Assembly: GCF_003234565.1 (NCBI RefSeq) | Contig: NZ_QKTU01000004.1 | Location: 62,001 to 126,000 of the forward strand | Length of the DNA: 64,000 nt | Origin: Curtobacterium sp. MCBD17_013 | Lineage (GTDB): Bacteria; Actinomycetota; Actinomycetes; Actinomycetales; Microbacteriaceae | Direction of reading: 5' to 3' | Part shown: positions 45,444 to 55,082 of the stretch, piece by piece | Layout: each line of letters opens with the position of its first letter | Position numbering within the stretch: the first letter of the stretch is position 1 | Translations under genes and position numbers: made by a program | Notes under the pieces: model-generated | What the model was told of the DNA's origin: nothing | Database searches by the model: none | Seen by the model: only the letters and a program-made list of their open reading frames with translations

Positions 45444-45507
45444 CGCCGAGATCGCAGAACACGCCGCTCACATGAGGACGTGAGCGGCGTGTTCTGCGAT
45501 CTCGGCG
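45444..45507. repeat. dispersed palindrome element C (28-base arms)
   Basis: Perfect 28-base arms (45444-45471 and 45480-45507) starting CGCCGAGATCGCAGAACACG, eight-base loop. Outer GAGATCGCA is shared with elements A and B; the inner part differs. It lies 66 bases past the stop codon of the ABC exporter operon. Confidence 0.85.
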
Positions 45508-45573
45508 GGAGGACCGGGCCGGCGGGAGGACCGGAGCGGCCGGACCGGGGCCGGCCGGACCGGGGCCGGCGGG

Positions 45574-47553
45574 TCAGACCAAGCTGTCCCGCCAGGCCGC
45601 GTGGAGCTGAGCGAACCGGCCGGTACCCGCGATGAGGTCGTCCGGCGTGCCGTCCTCGACGATCTGCCCGTGTTCCATGACGAGCACCCGGTGGGCGATC
45701 GCGACCGTCGAGAGGCGGTGCGCGATGATCACGGCGGTGCGGTCGGCGAGCAGGGTCTCGAGACCCTCCTGCACGAGCCGCTCGCTCGGGATGTCGAGCG
45801 ACGCCGTGGCCTCGTCGAGGATGAGCACGCGCGGGTCCGCCAGGAACGCCCGGGCGAACGACAGCAGCTGCCGCTGGCCCGCCGACACCCGGCCACCGCG
45901 CTTGTTGACGTCGGTGTCGTACCCGTCGGGCAGCGCCTCGATGAACGTGTGGGCGCCGACGGCCTTCGCCGCCCGCTCGATCTCGGCCCGTGACGCCCCC
46001 GGCTTGCCGAGCGCGATGTTGTCCGCGACGGACCCCGAGAACAGGTACGCCTCTTGCGTGACCATGACGATCGCGCGCCGCATGTCCCGCGGGTCGAGGT
46101 CGCGCAGGTCGATGCCGTCGAGCCGCACGGAGCCCTGTGACGGGTCGTAGAACCGCGCCATGAGCTTCGCGAGCGTCGACTTGCCCGCGCCCGTCGACCC
46201 CACGAGCGCGATCGTCTGACCGGCCGGGATGTGCAGGTCGAACTCGGGGAGCACGACCGTCTCGGCGTTGTACGCGAACACGACGTCGTCGAAGTCGACG
46301 CGGCCCTTCGCCTGGGCGAGGTGCTGCGGCCGGACCGGGTCCGGCACGCTCGGCTCCTCCTCGAGCACGCCCGAGATCTTCTCCATCGCAGCGGACGCCG
46401 ACTGGTACCCGTTGTAGAACATCGCGAGCTGTTCGGCCGGGTCGAAGAACCGCCGGGCGTACAGGGCGACGGCGAGCAGGGCGCCGATCTCGAGCGAGCC
46501 ATCGACGACGCGGAACGCGCCGATGATGACGACCGCCGCGAGCGTCGCGTTGCCGATGAGCACGAGGCCCGGATCGAACGTCCCGAACAGGTTGAACACC
46601 TTGGCGTTCGCGGCGCGGTAGTCCTCGACGTACCCGGCGTACTCGTCGCGGTTGCGGGACTCCTTGCGGAACGCCTGCACCGCCCGGATGCCCGTCATGG
46701 TCTCGACGAAGTGCACGATCACCCGGGCGCTCGTGACACGCGTCGCCCGGAACAGCTGCTGCGAGCGCTTCTGGAACCACCGGGTCAGGAACCACAGCGG
46801 CACGAGGGCGATCGCGAGCACGAGGCCGGACGTCGGGTCGAGCGACACGAGCGCGATGGCGGTGAACACCATGTAGAGCACGCCCTGGATGAGCTGGTTC
46901 AGCCCGGAGTCGAGGAGTTCGCGGATCGAGTCGAGGTCGCTCGTCTGGCGCGAGATGATCCGCCCGGACGTGTAGGTCTCGTGGAACTCGAGGCTCAGAC
47001 GCTGGGTGTGCAGGAACACGCGCTTGCGCAGGTCGAGCAGGATCTTCTGGCTGATCTTCGCCGCGAGCACGGTGTACCAGGCGGTGAGCAGCGCGCCCGC
47101 GACGGCGACGACGATGTAGCCGGCCACCACGAGGTACGCGGGGAGCCAGTCCTGTCGGTGGAGCACCGACGGCAGCGCGCTGTCGATGCCGTACGCGATG
47201 AGGGTTGGACCGGCCACCTGCGCGCCGGTCGACACCACCACGACGATCGCGATCGTCCACAGGTCGCGCCGGAGCGGTCCGAGCAGCGAGCGCATGAGCG
47301 CGAGCGACCGACGCCGGAGCCGTCGGCTCTCGGCCTTCGTGAAGTGCTCCCGCTCCTCGCCGCGCACACCGCGCACGGTGATGGAGGCGGTGACCGGCTG
47401 CCCGTCGTCGGCCGCGGTGACGGCGGCGGCCGGGCCTCCCGGCTGTGCGGTGTCCGTGGCGGGCTGGGCCCGCTCCTCGAACTCGGTCTGGTACTCGTCC
47501 TCGGGCTCGCCGGGGGCGTCCGGCCTGGCCGACGTCCGCTGGGGGTCGCTCAT
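45574..47553 (-). CDS. ABC exporter half-transporter with canonical catalytic glutamate
   Basis: 659 residues: about 85 residues of cytoplasmic N-terminus, six TM helices, then an ATPase domain. Walker A is GSTGAGKST, the signature is a variant VSAGQRQ, and Walker B with its catalytic Glu is [13 protein letters not shown]. Together with the upstream gene it forms a heterodimer like TM287/TM288 or LmrCD. Substrate unknown; drugs, lipids or peptides are all possible. It overlaps the upstream partner by four bases (ATGA). Confidence 0.88.
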   Translation of the reverse strand: MSDPQRTSARPDAPGEPEDEYQTEFEERAQPATDTAQPGGPAAAVTAADDGQPVTASITVRGVRGEEREHFTKAESRRLRRRSLALMRSLLGPLRRDLWTIAIVVVVSTGAQVAGPTLIAYGIDSALPSVLHRQDWLPAYLVVAGYIVVAVAGALLTAWYTVLAAKISQKILLDLRKRVFLHTQRLSLEFHETYTSGRIISRQTSDLDSIRELLDSGLNQLIQGVLYMVFTAIALVSLDPTSGLVLAIALVPLWFLTRWFQKRSQQLFRATRVTSARVIVHFVETMTGIRAVQAFRKESRNRDEYAGYVEDYRAANAKVFNLFGTFDPGLVLIGNATLAAVVIIGAFRVVDGSLEIGALLAVALYARRFFDPAEQLAMFYNGYQSASAAMEKISGVLEEEPSVPDPVRPQHLAQAKGRVDFDDVVFAYNAETVVLPEFDLHIPAGQTIALVGSTGAGKSTLAKLMARFYDPSQGSVRLDGIDLRDLDPRDMRRAIVMVTQEAYLFSGSVADNIALGKPGASRAEIERAAKAVGAHTFIEALPDGYDTDVNKRGGRVSAGQRQLLSFARAFLADPRVLILDEATASLDIPSERLVQEGLETLLADRTAVIIAHRLSTVAIAHRVLVMEHGQIVEDGTPDDLIAGTGRFAQLHAAWRDSLV

Positions 47554-49361
47554 GCCAGTGCCTCCTCTCGCGCGGTCGCGTCGTCCTCGTCGAGCGAGGA
47601 GATGACGTAGCGGTAGTGGTCGTTCGTGGCCATCAGGTCGTGGTGCGTCCCGACGGCGGTGATGCGCCCGTCCTGCATGAGCGCGACCCGGTCGGCCAAC
47701 GTTACGGTGGAGGGGCGGTGCGCGACGATGAGCGAGGTCGTCTCGGCGAGGACGCGTCGGAGTCCCGCCTCGACCCGGGCCTCGGTGTCGACGTCGAGCG
47801 CCGACAACGGGTCGTCGAGCACGAGCACGCTCGGTCGGGCGGCGATCGCCCGGGCCAGTGCGAGCCGCTGCCGTTGCCCGCCGGACAGGCTCAGGCCCTC
47901 CTCGCCGACGCGGGTGTCGACGCCGTCCGGGAGCCGGTCGACGAACTCCGCCTGCGCGACGTCGAGCGCCTCGCGGAGCAGGGCCTCGGCCTCGTCCCCC
48001 GAGACGTCCGGGCGGCCGAGGAGCACGTTGTCCCGCACCGAGGCGCTGAAGAGCGTGGCGTCCTCGAACGCGACGCCGACCCGGTGCCGCAGTTCCTCGC
48101 GCGTGAGCTCGCGGACGTCGACACCGTCGATCGTGATCGAGCCGCCCGTGACGTCGTACAGACGCGGCACCAGGGCGAGCAACGTCGTCTTGCCCGACCC
48201 GGTGAGCCCGACGAGCGCCATCGTCTCGCCCGGCTGCAGGACGAGCTCCACCCCGTCGACGAGGTCCGGCGTGCCCGCGGGCGCGTCCTGGTAACGGAAG
48301 TGCACGTCGGTGAACGTCAACGCACCACGGGGGTCGGTGATCGTGCGCGGACGCTCCGGGTCCTGGATCGTGTTCTCGGAGTCCATGACCTCGAAGAACC
48401 GGTCGACCGCGGTCCGGGTGTCGAACGTCATCGACAGCAGGAAGCCGATGGACTCGATCGGGAACCGGAGGACCGCCGCTGCCGAGAAGAACGCGAACAG
48501 CTCCCCGACCGTCAGGTGGCCCTGCGACGCCAGCCAGATCCCGGCGAGCAGGCACAGTGCGAACGCGACGTCGGGCACGAGCAGGAGCCACAGCCAGATG
48601 CCGGCGATGGCCCGGGCCTTCTCGATCTCGGTGCCCCGGAGCTGCTCGGCCTGTTCGCTGAACTCGTCGAGCTTGTACCGGCCGCGGCCGAACGCCTTGA
48701 GCACGCGGATGCCGTGCACCGACTGCTCCACACTCGTCGCGAGGTCACCCACCTGGTCCTGGCTGCGCCGGGCGACGACCGAGTACTTGCGCTCGAACAC
48801 GAGGCCGTTGATCCAGATCGGGATCGACGCGACCATGAAGATGAGCGCGAGCAGCCAGCTCCACGTGAACAGCACGCCGAAGCCGACGATGATCGTGACG
48901 ATGTTGACGACGAGCAGCACGATGCCGAACGCCAACCAGCGTCGGATCAGGCTGAGGTCCGACACCGACCGCGACAGCAGCTGACCCGACTGCCACCGGT
49001 CGTGGAACGCGACCGGCAGGTCCTGGAGCTTGGCGTAGAGGGCGTTCCGCATGCGCGACTCGACGTACGTGCCCGGCCGGAGGACCAGGCGACGGCGGGC
49101 GGCGATCATGAGGGCCTCGAGCACCCCGAGGCCGAGCACCGCCAGGCCCGCGGGGACGATCTGGCCACGGTCGCCGGACTTCAGCGGCCCGTCGACCAGG
49201 GCCTGCAGGACGAACGGGATCGCGAGCGCGACGAGCGACGCGACCATCGCGGCGACCATGCCGAGCACGATGCGCCCGATCGCGGGCTGGACGTAGGGGT
49301 AGATCCGCGCGATGGCGCGGAAGGTGGACGGACGCGCTGCTGCAGCGGGCGTTCTCGACAT
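47550..49361 (-). CDS. ABC exporter half-transporter with degenerate ATP site
   Basis: 603 residues: six TM helices, then an ATPase domain. Walker [10 protein letters not shown] and the signature LSGGQRQ are intact, but after Walker B the catalytic glutamate is replaced by Asp ([12 protein letters not shown]). Its own Walker B pairs with the variant signature of the partner, giving one degenerate and one active ATP site, as in known heterodimeric exporters. It is preceded by a leader with a 29-codon ORF and hairpins. ATG at [11 protein letters not shown]. Confidence 0.88.
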   Translation of the reverse strand: MSRTPAAAARPSTFRAIARIYPYVQPAIGRIVLGMVAAMVASLVALAIPFVLQALVDGPLKSGDRGQIVPAGLAVLGLGVLEALMIAARRRLVLRPGTYVESRMRNALYAKLQDLPVAFHDRWQSGQLLSRSVSDLSLIRRWLAFGIVLLVVNIVTIIVGFGVLFTWSWLLALIFMVASIPIWINGLVFERKYSVVARRSQDQVGDLATSVEQSVHGIRVLKAFGRGRYKLDEFSEQAEQLRGTEIEKARAIAGIWLWLLLVPDVAFALCLLAGIWLASQGHLTVGELFAFFSAAAVLRFPIESIGFLLSMTFDTRTAVDRFFEVMDSENTIQDPERPRTITDPRGALTFTDVHFRYQDAPAGTPDLVDGVELVLQPGETMALVGLTGSGKTTLLALVPRLYDVTGGSITIDGVDVRELTREELRHRVGVAFEDATLFSASVRDNVLLGRPDVSGDEAEALLREALDVAQAEFVDRLPDGVDTRVGEEGLSLSGGQRQRLALARAIAARPSVLVLDDPLSALDVDTEARVEAGLRRVLAETTSLIVAHRPSTVTLADRVALMQDGRITAVGTHHDLMATNDHYRYVISSLDEDDATAREEALA

Positions 49362-49421
49362 GGGGAGACCTCATCGTCGAACCGGTCGGGACCGGAGTGC
49401 GGATTGATGCGACCTCCGACC

Positions 49422-49458
49422 CGTCGGGCGGGCCGGGAGGCGGGACCTCCGCCCGACG
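49422..49458 (-). other. hairpin in the leader of the ABC exporter operon
   Basis: Perfect arms CGTCGGGCGG (49422-49431) and CCGCCCGACG (49449-49458) with inner GGAGG/CCTCC, about 60 bases before the exporter start. A smaller hairpin GACGCC-GA-GGCGTC lies at 49502-49515. These could act as attenuator or ribosome-responsive structures. Confidence 0.5.
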
Positions 49459-49575
49459 TCATGGTGACGATGGGCGTGGCCGGGTGGGGCGGGCGGGGGC
49501 GGACGCCGAGGCGTCACGCGCCGCGAGCGGCGGACCGGTGACCCGTCGGCGGCGTGCTGGTCCCCGCGGGGGCGA

Positions 49576-49665
49576 CTAGCGGAACGTCGGTCCCTCGACG
49601 GACGGGGCGACGACTCCGAAGGCGTCCAGGCCGGCGGGAGCCAGGGTGCTGGTCATCGCGTTCAT
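49576..49665 (-). CDS. 29-residue leader or precursor peptide
   Basis: Reads MNAMTSTLAPAGLDAFGVV then APSVEGPTFR and stops with TAG. A GGAG lies six bases before the ATG. By my count 25 of 28 codons after the start end in G or C, as in real genes here, and a strong promoter reads directly into it. An in-frame ATG at 49686 would give 36 residues. It is followed by two hairpins and the heterodimeric ABC exporter. It could be a regulatory leader peptide (ribosome-mediated attenuation) or a small exported or modified peptide. No RiPP modification enzyme is nearby. I recognise no family. Confidence 0.5.
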   Translation of the reverse strand: MNAMTSTLAPAGLDAFGVVAPSVEGPTFR

Positions 49666-49745
49666 CGTCACTCCAGTCGTCGTCATCGTCACGCCGACCA
49701 CCGGGCCGCGCTGGTGGGGCGTGTCGAGGCCGGTCGGAGCCTCAC

Positions 49746-49775
49746 AGACTATTCGCAGCCGCCCTCAGGTCGCAA
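49746..49775 (-). promoter_or_regulatory. promoter of the leader peptide and ABC exporter operon
   Basis: Minus-strand TTGCGA (49775-49770), 18-base spacer, TAGTCT (49751-49746). Transcription would begin near 49739, about 75 bases before the peptide ATG. Confidence 0.65.
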
Positions 49776-49904
49776 CGAGGTCCGGCGTGTCGCCCTACTC
49801 GCGTTGCACCCGCCTGTCCTGCGGCGGTTCCGGCGCCTGCGAACGGCTGGGGACATACGCCTCCTGTAACCGCTCCCCGCATCACAAGCGACGGCCAAAG
49901 TCGT

Positions 49905-49910
49905 TATGCT
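49905..49910 (+). promoter_or_regulatory. -10 hexamer of the low-GC cassette
   Basis: TATGCT, six bases before the GTG at 49917, so the cassette appears leaderless. Confidence 0.55.
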
Positions 49911-49916
49911 CCCCCC

Positions 49917-50435
49917 GTGGCACGGGACGGCGACGCGGCGAAGCATGGCTATCGCGTTGGGAACCACGAACTTCACTTCGGCGTCCGTTTTTGGGTAGCC
50001 CTTTTCCTTGCCATAGGACTTGTCGCAATCGGCATGTACACCTCGCCGAGAAATCTCACGGCCGGAGTTCTGGTCGGCGTTGCCGGCGTGATTGGCGCGC
50101 TGCTTGGCGTTCTACTTGATATCACTCCTGTTTCGACGGACCGATCAGTTGAGGCTCGGAGCGCGATTCGCGCACTACACCGTTTGAGCCAAGATATTGA
50201 GAGCATCCAAGCACGGGTAACTCTGATCGCAGCAGAGCGCCTCACGCAGCGAGCCGCTATTCCGATTGCTCTTGTGTCAGAGGACCTGGAAGGCGTCCGA
50301 ACAGGCCTCTACTCTGCAATAGTCGAATGGGACCGGATTGCCCCCGGGTCGTCGAATGTGATCGAGGAAATTAGAACAGCCGGGAGTGAGTTGCTAGCGA
50401 AGCTCTCGAAGGAAGATGGCAGGAGCGAAGGTTGA
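49917..50435 (+). CDS. two-TM coiled-coil protein of unknown function (low-GC cassette gene 1)
   Basis: 172 residues. Two TM helices near the N-terminus (FWVALFLAIGLVAIGMY and LTAGVLVGVAGVIGALLGVL, about 25-75) are followed by a helical, probably coiled-coil cytoplasmic part of about 95 residues. I recognise no family. G+C content is far below the neighbourhood (32 of 60 bases in 50161-50220, against 47 of 60 in 51001-51060), and many codons end in A or T, so recent transfer is likely. The GTG start is fixed by a -10 hexamer six bases upstream. The stop overlaps the start of gene 2 (TTGA). Confidence 0.68.
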   Translation: MARDGDAAKHGYRVGNHELHFGVRFWVALFLAIGLVAIGMYTSPRNLTAGVLVGVAGVIGALLGVLLDITPVSTDRSVEARSAIRALHRLSQDIESIQARVTLIAAERLTQRAAIPIALVSEDLEGVRTGLYSAIVEWDRIAPGSSNVIEEIRTAGSELLAKLSKEDGRSEG

Positions 50436-50896
50436 CAGACGCACAGAAGGTTCAGGGCAAGGTAGCGGAAATCGTCAGCGATCGGGAGGTGATCTTGAAC
50501 CGGGGGGAACGAGACGGCGTCGAACAGGGAATGTACTTCGCCATCCTCGACCCCGACTTCGTCAGCGTGACGGACCCCGACAGCAACGAAGATCTTGGCG
50601 GTATCCGTCTCGTCAAGGTGGCGGTACAAGCCGTCGAGGTCGCCCCTCACCTCACCCTTGCTCGAACGTTCAGAACCCGAACCGTGAACGTAGGTGGTAC
50701 TGCCGCTGGTATTGGGTCCATACTCGCTGCAACACAGCCGCCGCGCTACGTCGAGCGTGTCGAGCGTCTGACGATCGACGAGAGCACCCGCCGCAAAATC
50801 GATCCGTCTGAGAGTGTCGTCGGGCGCGGGGATCCGTTCGAGGAGATCGACGAGGACGACGCCGAGGACATCAAATCCATCACTATTTGGCGGTGA
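50432..50896 (+). CDS. small beta-rich protein of unknown function (low-GC cassette gene 2)
   Basis: 154 residues, starting at a TTG (MTDAQKVQGKVAEIVSDREV) that overlaps the stop of gene 1; AGGAG lies upstream. The first 60 residues (GKVAEIVSDREVILNRG, then GVEQGMYFAILDP) have the pattern of a small beta-barrel like the C-terminal domain of FlgT, here without any flagellar gene. The C-terminus is acidic (EEIDEDDAEDIKSITIWR). Low G+C like gene 1. The two were probably acquired together and may work as a membrane protein with a soluble partner. Confidence 0.66.
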   Translation: MTDAQKVQGKVAEIVSDREVILNRGERDGVEQGMYFAILDPDFVSVTDPDSNEDLGGIRLVKVAVQAVEVAPHLTLARTFRTRTVNVGGTAAGIGSILAATQPPRYVERVERLTIDESTRRKIDPSESVVGRGDPFEEIDEDDAEDIKSITIWR

Positions 50897-50956
50897 ACTA
50901 CTTGCGCATTCCTCTGCCTCTTCCCCAGTAGTAGCAGCTCGAGCCCGATCCGCATG

Positions 50957-52621
50957 TCAGTGGAAGAAGTGGCGTTCGCCCGTGAAGTACATCGTCACGC
51001 CGGCCGCGTTCGCCGCAGCGATCACCTCGGCGTCGCGCACGGACCCGCCGGGCTGGACCACCGCCCGGACACCCGCGTCGATGAGGACCTGCAGCCCGTC
51101 GGCGAACGGGAAGAAGGCGTCGGAGGCGGCCACCGACCCCGCGGCGCGGTCGCCCGCCCGGGTCACGGCGAGGTGGCACGAGTCGACCCGGTTCACCTGG
51201 CCCATGCCGACGCCGACGCTCGCCCCGGCGTTCGCCAGCAGGATCGCGTTCGACTTGACGGCCCGGCAGGCCTTCCACGCGAACGCGAGGTCCGCGAGGG
51301 TGGCGTCGTCCGCGGCGTCCCCGGACACGAGGTCCCACGTCGCCTGGTCGAACGTCGTGAACCGGTCGGCGTCCTGCACGAGGAACCCGCCCGAGATCTG
51401 CTTGACCTCGCGGGGCGCCAGGGCGAAGTCGGCCGGCAGGGTGAGCAGCCGGATGTTCTTCTTGGCGGACAGGATCTCGACGGCCTCGGGGTCGAACGCG
51501 GGTGCGATCACGACCTCGGTGAAGATGTCCGCCACAGCCTCGGCCATGCCGCGCGACACGGGGCGGTTCGCCGCGATGACCCCGCCGAACGCCGACAGGG
51601 GATCGCACGCGTGGGCACGGGCGTGGGCGTCGGCGATCGGGTCGGCCGCGTCGGGTGCCGCGACCGCGATGCCGCAGGGGTTCGCGTGCTTGATGATCGC
51701 GACCGCCGGCTCCGTGAAGTCGTACGCGGCACGGAGCGCTGCGTCGGCGTCGACGTAGTTGTTGTACGACATCTCCTTGCCGTGCAGCTGGGTCGCCTGC
51801 GCGATGCCGTGGCCGTCGGCGGCGGTGTAGAGCGCGGCGGCCTGGTGCGCGTTCTCGCCGTAGCGGAGACCCGCCGCGAGCGAGCCCTCGAGCTGGATCG
51901 TCGGTGCGAAGCCGCTGGCGCCGGACCCGTCCGCTGATCCGTTCCCCGGGCCTCCCGGCTGCGCGACGTCGCCATGGACCGTCGGGCCGCCCGCGACGTG
52001 CTCGGTGAAGTACGCGGCCACGGCGGTGTCGTACGCCGCGGTGTGGGCGAAGGCCGCGGTGGCGAGCCGACGGCGGAGGGCGAGGTCCGTGCCTCCCGAC
52101 CGGACCGCGGCGATGACCTCGGCGTACGACGACGGCGAGACCACGACGGCCACGTTGGCGTGGTTCTTCGCGGATGCGCGCACCATCGCGGGGCCGCCGA
52201 TGTCGACGTTCTCGACGACCGTCGCCGTGTCCGCACCCGACGCCACGGTCTCGACGAAGGGGTAGAGGTTCACGACGACGAGCTCGAACGGCGCGATCCC
52301 GAGGTCGGCGAGCTGCTGCTCGTGCGACTCGAGCCGCAGATCGGCGAGCAGACCCGCGTGCACGGCCGGGTGCAGGGTCTTCACGCGGCCGTCGAGGGAC
52401 TCGGGGAACCCGGTGATCGCGGCGACCTCGGTGACGCCGATGCCCGAGTCGGCGATGGCCTTCGCCGTCGACCCCGTGGACACGATCTCGACCCCGGCGG
52501 CGTCGAGGGCCGCGGCGAGGTCGAGGAGGCCGGACTTGTCGCTCACCGAGATGAGCGCGCGGCGGACGGCGACGCGGTCGCGCTCGCGGTAGAGGCTGGG
52601 ATCGGCGGCGTGGGCGCTCAT
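50957..52621 (-). CDS. purH: bifunctional AICAR transformylase / IMP cyclohydrolase
   Basis: 554 residues. The N-terminal IMP cyclohydrolase domain has [18 protein letters not shown] and [19 protein letters not shown]; the C-terminal transformylase domain has [24 protein letters not shown] and the end [12 protein letters not shown] then [14 protein letters not shown]. It carries out the last two steps to IMP. A Gly/Ser-rich insert (about residues 220-240) separates the domains. The ATG overlaps the purN stop (ATGA). Confidence 0.97.
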   Translation of the reverse strand: MSAHAADPSLYRERDRVAVRRALISVSDKSGLLDLAAALDAAGVEIVSTGSTAKAIADSGIGVTEVAAITGFPESLDGRVKTLHPAVHAGLLADLRLESHEQQLADLGIAPFELVVVNLYPFVETVASGADTATVVENVDIGGPAMVRASAKNHANVAVVVSPSSYAEVIAAVRSGGTDLALRRRLATAAFAHTAAYDTAVAAYFTEHVAGGPTVHGDVAQPGGPGNGSADGSGASGFAPTIQLEGSLAAGLRYGENAHQAAALYTAADGHGIAQATQLHGKEMSYNNYVDADAALRAAYDFTEPAVAIIKHANPCGIAVAAPDAADPIADAHARAHACDPLSAFGGVIAANRPVSRGMAEAVADIFTEVVIAPAFDPEAVEILSAKKNIRLLTLPADFALAPREVKQISGGFLVQDADRFTTFDQATWDLVSGDAADDATLADLAFAWKACRAVKSNAILLANAGASVGVGMGQVNRVDSCHLAVTRAGDRAAGSVAASDAFFPFADGLQVLIDAGVRAVVQPGGSVRDAEVIAAANAAGVTMYFTGERHFFH

Positions 52622-53211
52622 GCGCGGGCGAGTTCCTTCAGGTCGACGGTTCCGTTGGCGATGTCGAGGACGGTCTGGATGAGCAGCCGTCGCTCCACGT
52701 GCTTGATGCGGTCGTGCAGCGTGGACTCGGAGTCGTCCGGCTCCACGGGGATCCGCTCCTGGACGATGATCGGGCCGCTGTCGACGCCGTCGTCGACGAG
52801 GATGACGCTCGCGCCCGTCTCCCGCACGCCCGCGACGAGGGCGTCCCGCACGGCGTGCGCGCCGGGGAACTCGGGCAGGTGGGCGGGGTGGGTGTTGACG
52901 ATCGCGGGGCTGAACTCGGCGACGACGTCGTGCGGGAGCAGCCGCATGAACCCCGAGAGCACGAGCAGGTCGGGCGTCCACGGGCGGATCTGCTCGGCCA
53001 GGGCGGCACCCCACTCCTGCCGGGTCGCGAACGCCGTGAAGGGGACCGTGAAGGTCGGGATGCCGTACTCCTCGCCGAGGTCGAGCCCCTCGGCGTCACG
53101 ATCCGCACCGATCGCGACGACCCGTGCGGGGTACTCGGCGTCCCGTGCGGCGTCGAGCAGCGCGCGGAGGTTCGATCCGGCACCGGAGATCAGCACCACC
53201 AGTTCGAGCAC
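52618..53211 (-). CDS. purN: phosphoribosylglycinamide formyltransferase
   Basis: 197 residues. [17 protein letters not shown] binds the phosphate, [10 protein letters not shown] and [16 protein letters not shown] carry the catalytic Asn/His, and [15 protein letters not shown] has the catalytic Asp. It adds the formyl group in purine synthesis and is coupled to purH. The GTG at 53211 lies seven bases after TAGGCT: leaderless, so purN-purH have their own promoter. Confidence 0.96.
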   Translation of the reverse strand: MLELVVLISGAGSNLRALLDAARDAEYPARVVAIGADRDAEGLDLGEEYGIPTFTVPFTAFATRQEWGAALAEQIRPWTPDLLVLSGFMRLLPHDVVAEFSPAIVNTHPAHLPEFPGAHAVRDALVAGVRETGASVILVDDGVDSGPIIVQERIPVEPDDSESTLHDRIKHVERRLLIQTVLDIANGTVDLKELARA

Positions 53212-53218
53212 GGTCGCC

Positions 53219-53224
53219 AGCCTA
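53219..53224 (-). promoter_or_regulatory. -10 hexamer of leaderless purN
   Basis: Minus-strand TAGGCT, seven bases before the GTG at 53211. Confidence 0.6.
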
Positions 53225-53228
53225 CCGG

Positions 53229-53310
53229 GTGTCGTTCAGCGGGCGGCGTCGCCGCGGGTGTCGTTCAGCGGGCGGCGTCGCCGCGGCTGTCGTTCAGCGG
53301 CCGGCGTCGC
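53229..53310. repeat. tandem repeat, 29 bases x about 2.8, at the 3' end of the perM-like gene
   Basis: Copies at 53229-53257 and 53258-53286 are identical (starting GTGTCGTTCAGCGGGCGGCG); the third (from 53287) has changes and contains the real stop codon. Each copy repeats the gene's last codons plus stop on the minus strand. Confidence 0.85.
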
Positions 53311-55018
53311 CCTTGGGCCGACGCCACCACGGGAGCTCGTGCTCGGGGATCTCGTCGACGACGTCGGTGTCCCACTGGTCCGCCTCGCCGCCGACCGCTT
53401 CGGGGGACGTCGACTCGGCGCCGTCGGACCCTCTGGTCTCAGCGTGCCGGGACGGCCGGGCCGCCCATCCGAGCGGGAGCTGGGGCAGCGCGGCCTCGCG
53501 TTCCCGCTCGCGCTCGCGCTCGAGCTCGCGGACGACCTCCGGGTCCCCGTCGGACACCGGCTCGGTCGGCTGCTCGGGGTGCGCGATCGTCGCACCACTG
53601 CGTCCCGTCACGCGGAACCGGGAGTGGCCACCGGTGCGGCCGCCCACCGTCGTCGTGTCCGCCGCCCCGGCCCGGCCGAGCGCGCCGAGGAACCCGCCGT
53701 CGTCGTCCTCGGTGATGGTGTCCACGGGGAGCGGGGCGGCCGCCTCCGCATCGTCGTCGCGCCAGCGTTCACGGCGGGGCAGCCAGGAGTCGCGCTCCGG
53801 CCACCGCACCAGGTCGCTGCCGACCGCGAGCGCGAGGACCGCCGGCACACCGGCCTCGAGCGCGGCGAGTGCCCCGACGGCGACGGGGGACGGCCCGACG
53901 GTGACGAGTCGTCCGGGGCCGAGGGAACCGGCGGTCAGCCACGCGGCGAGTCCCGTCGCCAGCCCCGCCACCACGCCGATGCCGACGCCGGCGATGGCGC
54001 GGCGTCCGGCCGTGTTCCCCTCCGCGAGGGCGCGGACGAGCCGCGGGCGGAGCAGCGCGGCGACGAGGAACGCCCCGACGGCGGGCACCAGCACGGACAG
54101 CAGGCCGAACGCGTGTCCTCCGGTGGGAAGCGCGCCGAGGACGGGGATGCCCGGGATCGGACCGAGGGTCGTGCCGATCGGCGAGACGTCCGACCCGGTG
54201 CCGATCGCGAACCCGGGGCCGACGATCCACGCCATCGCCCAGCCGACGAGGTCGGGCAGGAACGCGAGTTCACCGACCGTGATCGCGAGACCGCCGACGA
54301 GTCCCGCGTGCGACTGCTCGTAGAGCGTGATGACCTGGGCGTACGACCCGAGCACGAGCAGGGCGACGAGCAGGGCCGCCGCGGTCACGAGCACCGCCAC
54401 GACGCCGAGACCGCCGCGCAGCGCCACGTCGGTCACGGAGCGCCACGGGCCCGGGATCCGGTCGACGGCGTCGAGCACCGCGGCGGTCGCGGGGTCGGGA
54501 TCGGCGCCCCGGCGGCGTCGGGCGACCTCGGCCGCCACGAGCAGCGGCACGGCGTACCAGAGGGTCGGCAGCAGGACCGACTGCCAGATCGAGGGACGAG
54601 CCGCGACGCTGACGGTCGACAGCGCGACGGCGAGCGCCAACGCGGCGACGACGACGATGCCGGCGATGCTGCCGGTCACGCGGTGTTCGGTCTCGGCGAG
54701 GCGTCGACCGGCGCGTGCGCCGAGCCACGCGGTGATCACCGCGAACCCGAGCGCCGCGATCGTCAGGACGATGGGCGCGTCGGCGCCGCTGAGGCCGGTC
54801 GCCTTGGCGGTGGCGGCGTCGAGCACGAAGGTGACGTCGACGCCGTGGCCGATCAGCCAGACGCTCCCCGCCGCCCGCCAGAACGCGAGCCACGGGACCT
54901 GCAGGCCGTACTCGATGCCCCAGAGGAGCGTCAGCGGCACGAGGGCGATCCCGACGCCGACGGCGACCGTCACGACGGCCTCGACGGCGGCGAAGAGAGC
55001 GGTGCCCGGGCGGTTCAT
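53294..55018 (-). CDS. DUF6350 / PerM-like cell-division-associated membrane protein
   Basis: 574 residues with about ten or more TM helices and a charged C-terminal tail of about 120 residues (EREREREREAALPQL). Its position between sucCD and purN-purH matches mycobacterial perM (Rv0955), needed for stable cell division under stress. I assign it on synteny, size and topology. The ATG lies eight bases after TATCCT. The stop codon is within the third copy of a 29-base tandem repeat. Confidence 0.8.
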   Translation of the reverse strand: MNRPGTALFAAVEAVVTVAVGVGIALVPLTLLWGIEYGLQVPWLAFWRAAGSVWLIGHGVDVTFVLDAATAKATGLSGADAPIVLTIAALGFAVITAWLGARAGRRLAETEHRVTGSIAGIVVVAALALAVALSTVSVAARPSIWQSVLLPTLWYAVPLLVAAEVARRRRGADPDPATAAVLDAVDRIPGPWRSVTDVALRGGLGVVAVLVTAAALLVALLVLGSYAQVITLYEQSHAGLVGGLAITVGELAFLPDLVGWAMAWIVGPGFAIGTGSDVSPIGTTLGPIPGIPVLGALPTGGHAFGLLSVLVPAVGAFLVAALLRPRLVRALAEGNTAGRRAIAGVGIGVVAGLATGLAAWLTAGSLGPGRLVTVGPSPVAVGALAALEAGVPAVLALAVGSDLVRWPERDSWLPRRERWRDDDAEAAAPLPVDTITEDDDGGFLGALGRAGAADTTTVGGRTGGHSRFRVTGRSGATIAHPEQPTEPVSDGDPEVVRELEREREREREAALPQLPLGWAARPSRHAETRGSDGAESTSPEAVGGEADQWDTDVVDEIPEHELPWWRRPKGDAGR

Positions 55019-55026
55019 CGCGGACG

Positions 55027-55032
55027 AGGATA
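55027..55032 (-). promoter_or_regulatory. -10 hexamer of the perM-like gene
   Basis: Minus-strand TATCCT, eight bases before the ATG at 55018; probably leaderless or with a one-base leader. Confidence 0.45.
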
Positions 55033-55038
55033 CGGGAG

Positions 55039-55073
55039 GGCCCGCCGCACACCGGGTCGGCGCGCGGCGGGCC
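55039..55073 (-). terminator. terminator of sucC-sucD
   Basis: Perfect arms GGCCCGCCGC (55039-55048) and GCGGCGGGCC (55064-55073), 10 bases after the sucD stop. Confidence 0.65.
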
Positions 55074-55082
55074 GGGCGACAC

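Noticed and set aside
49860..50950. An integrative element around the low-GC cassette
   Set aside because: No integrase, transposase, tRNA edge or clear direct repeats bound the cassette. Base composition suggests transfer, but the mechanism is not visible.
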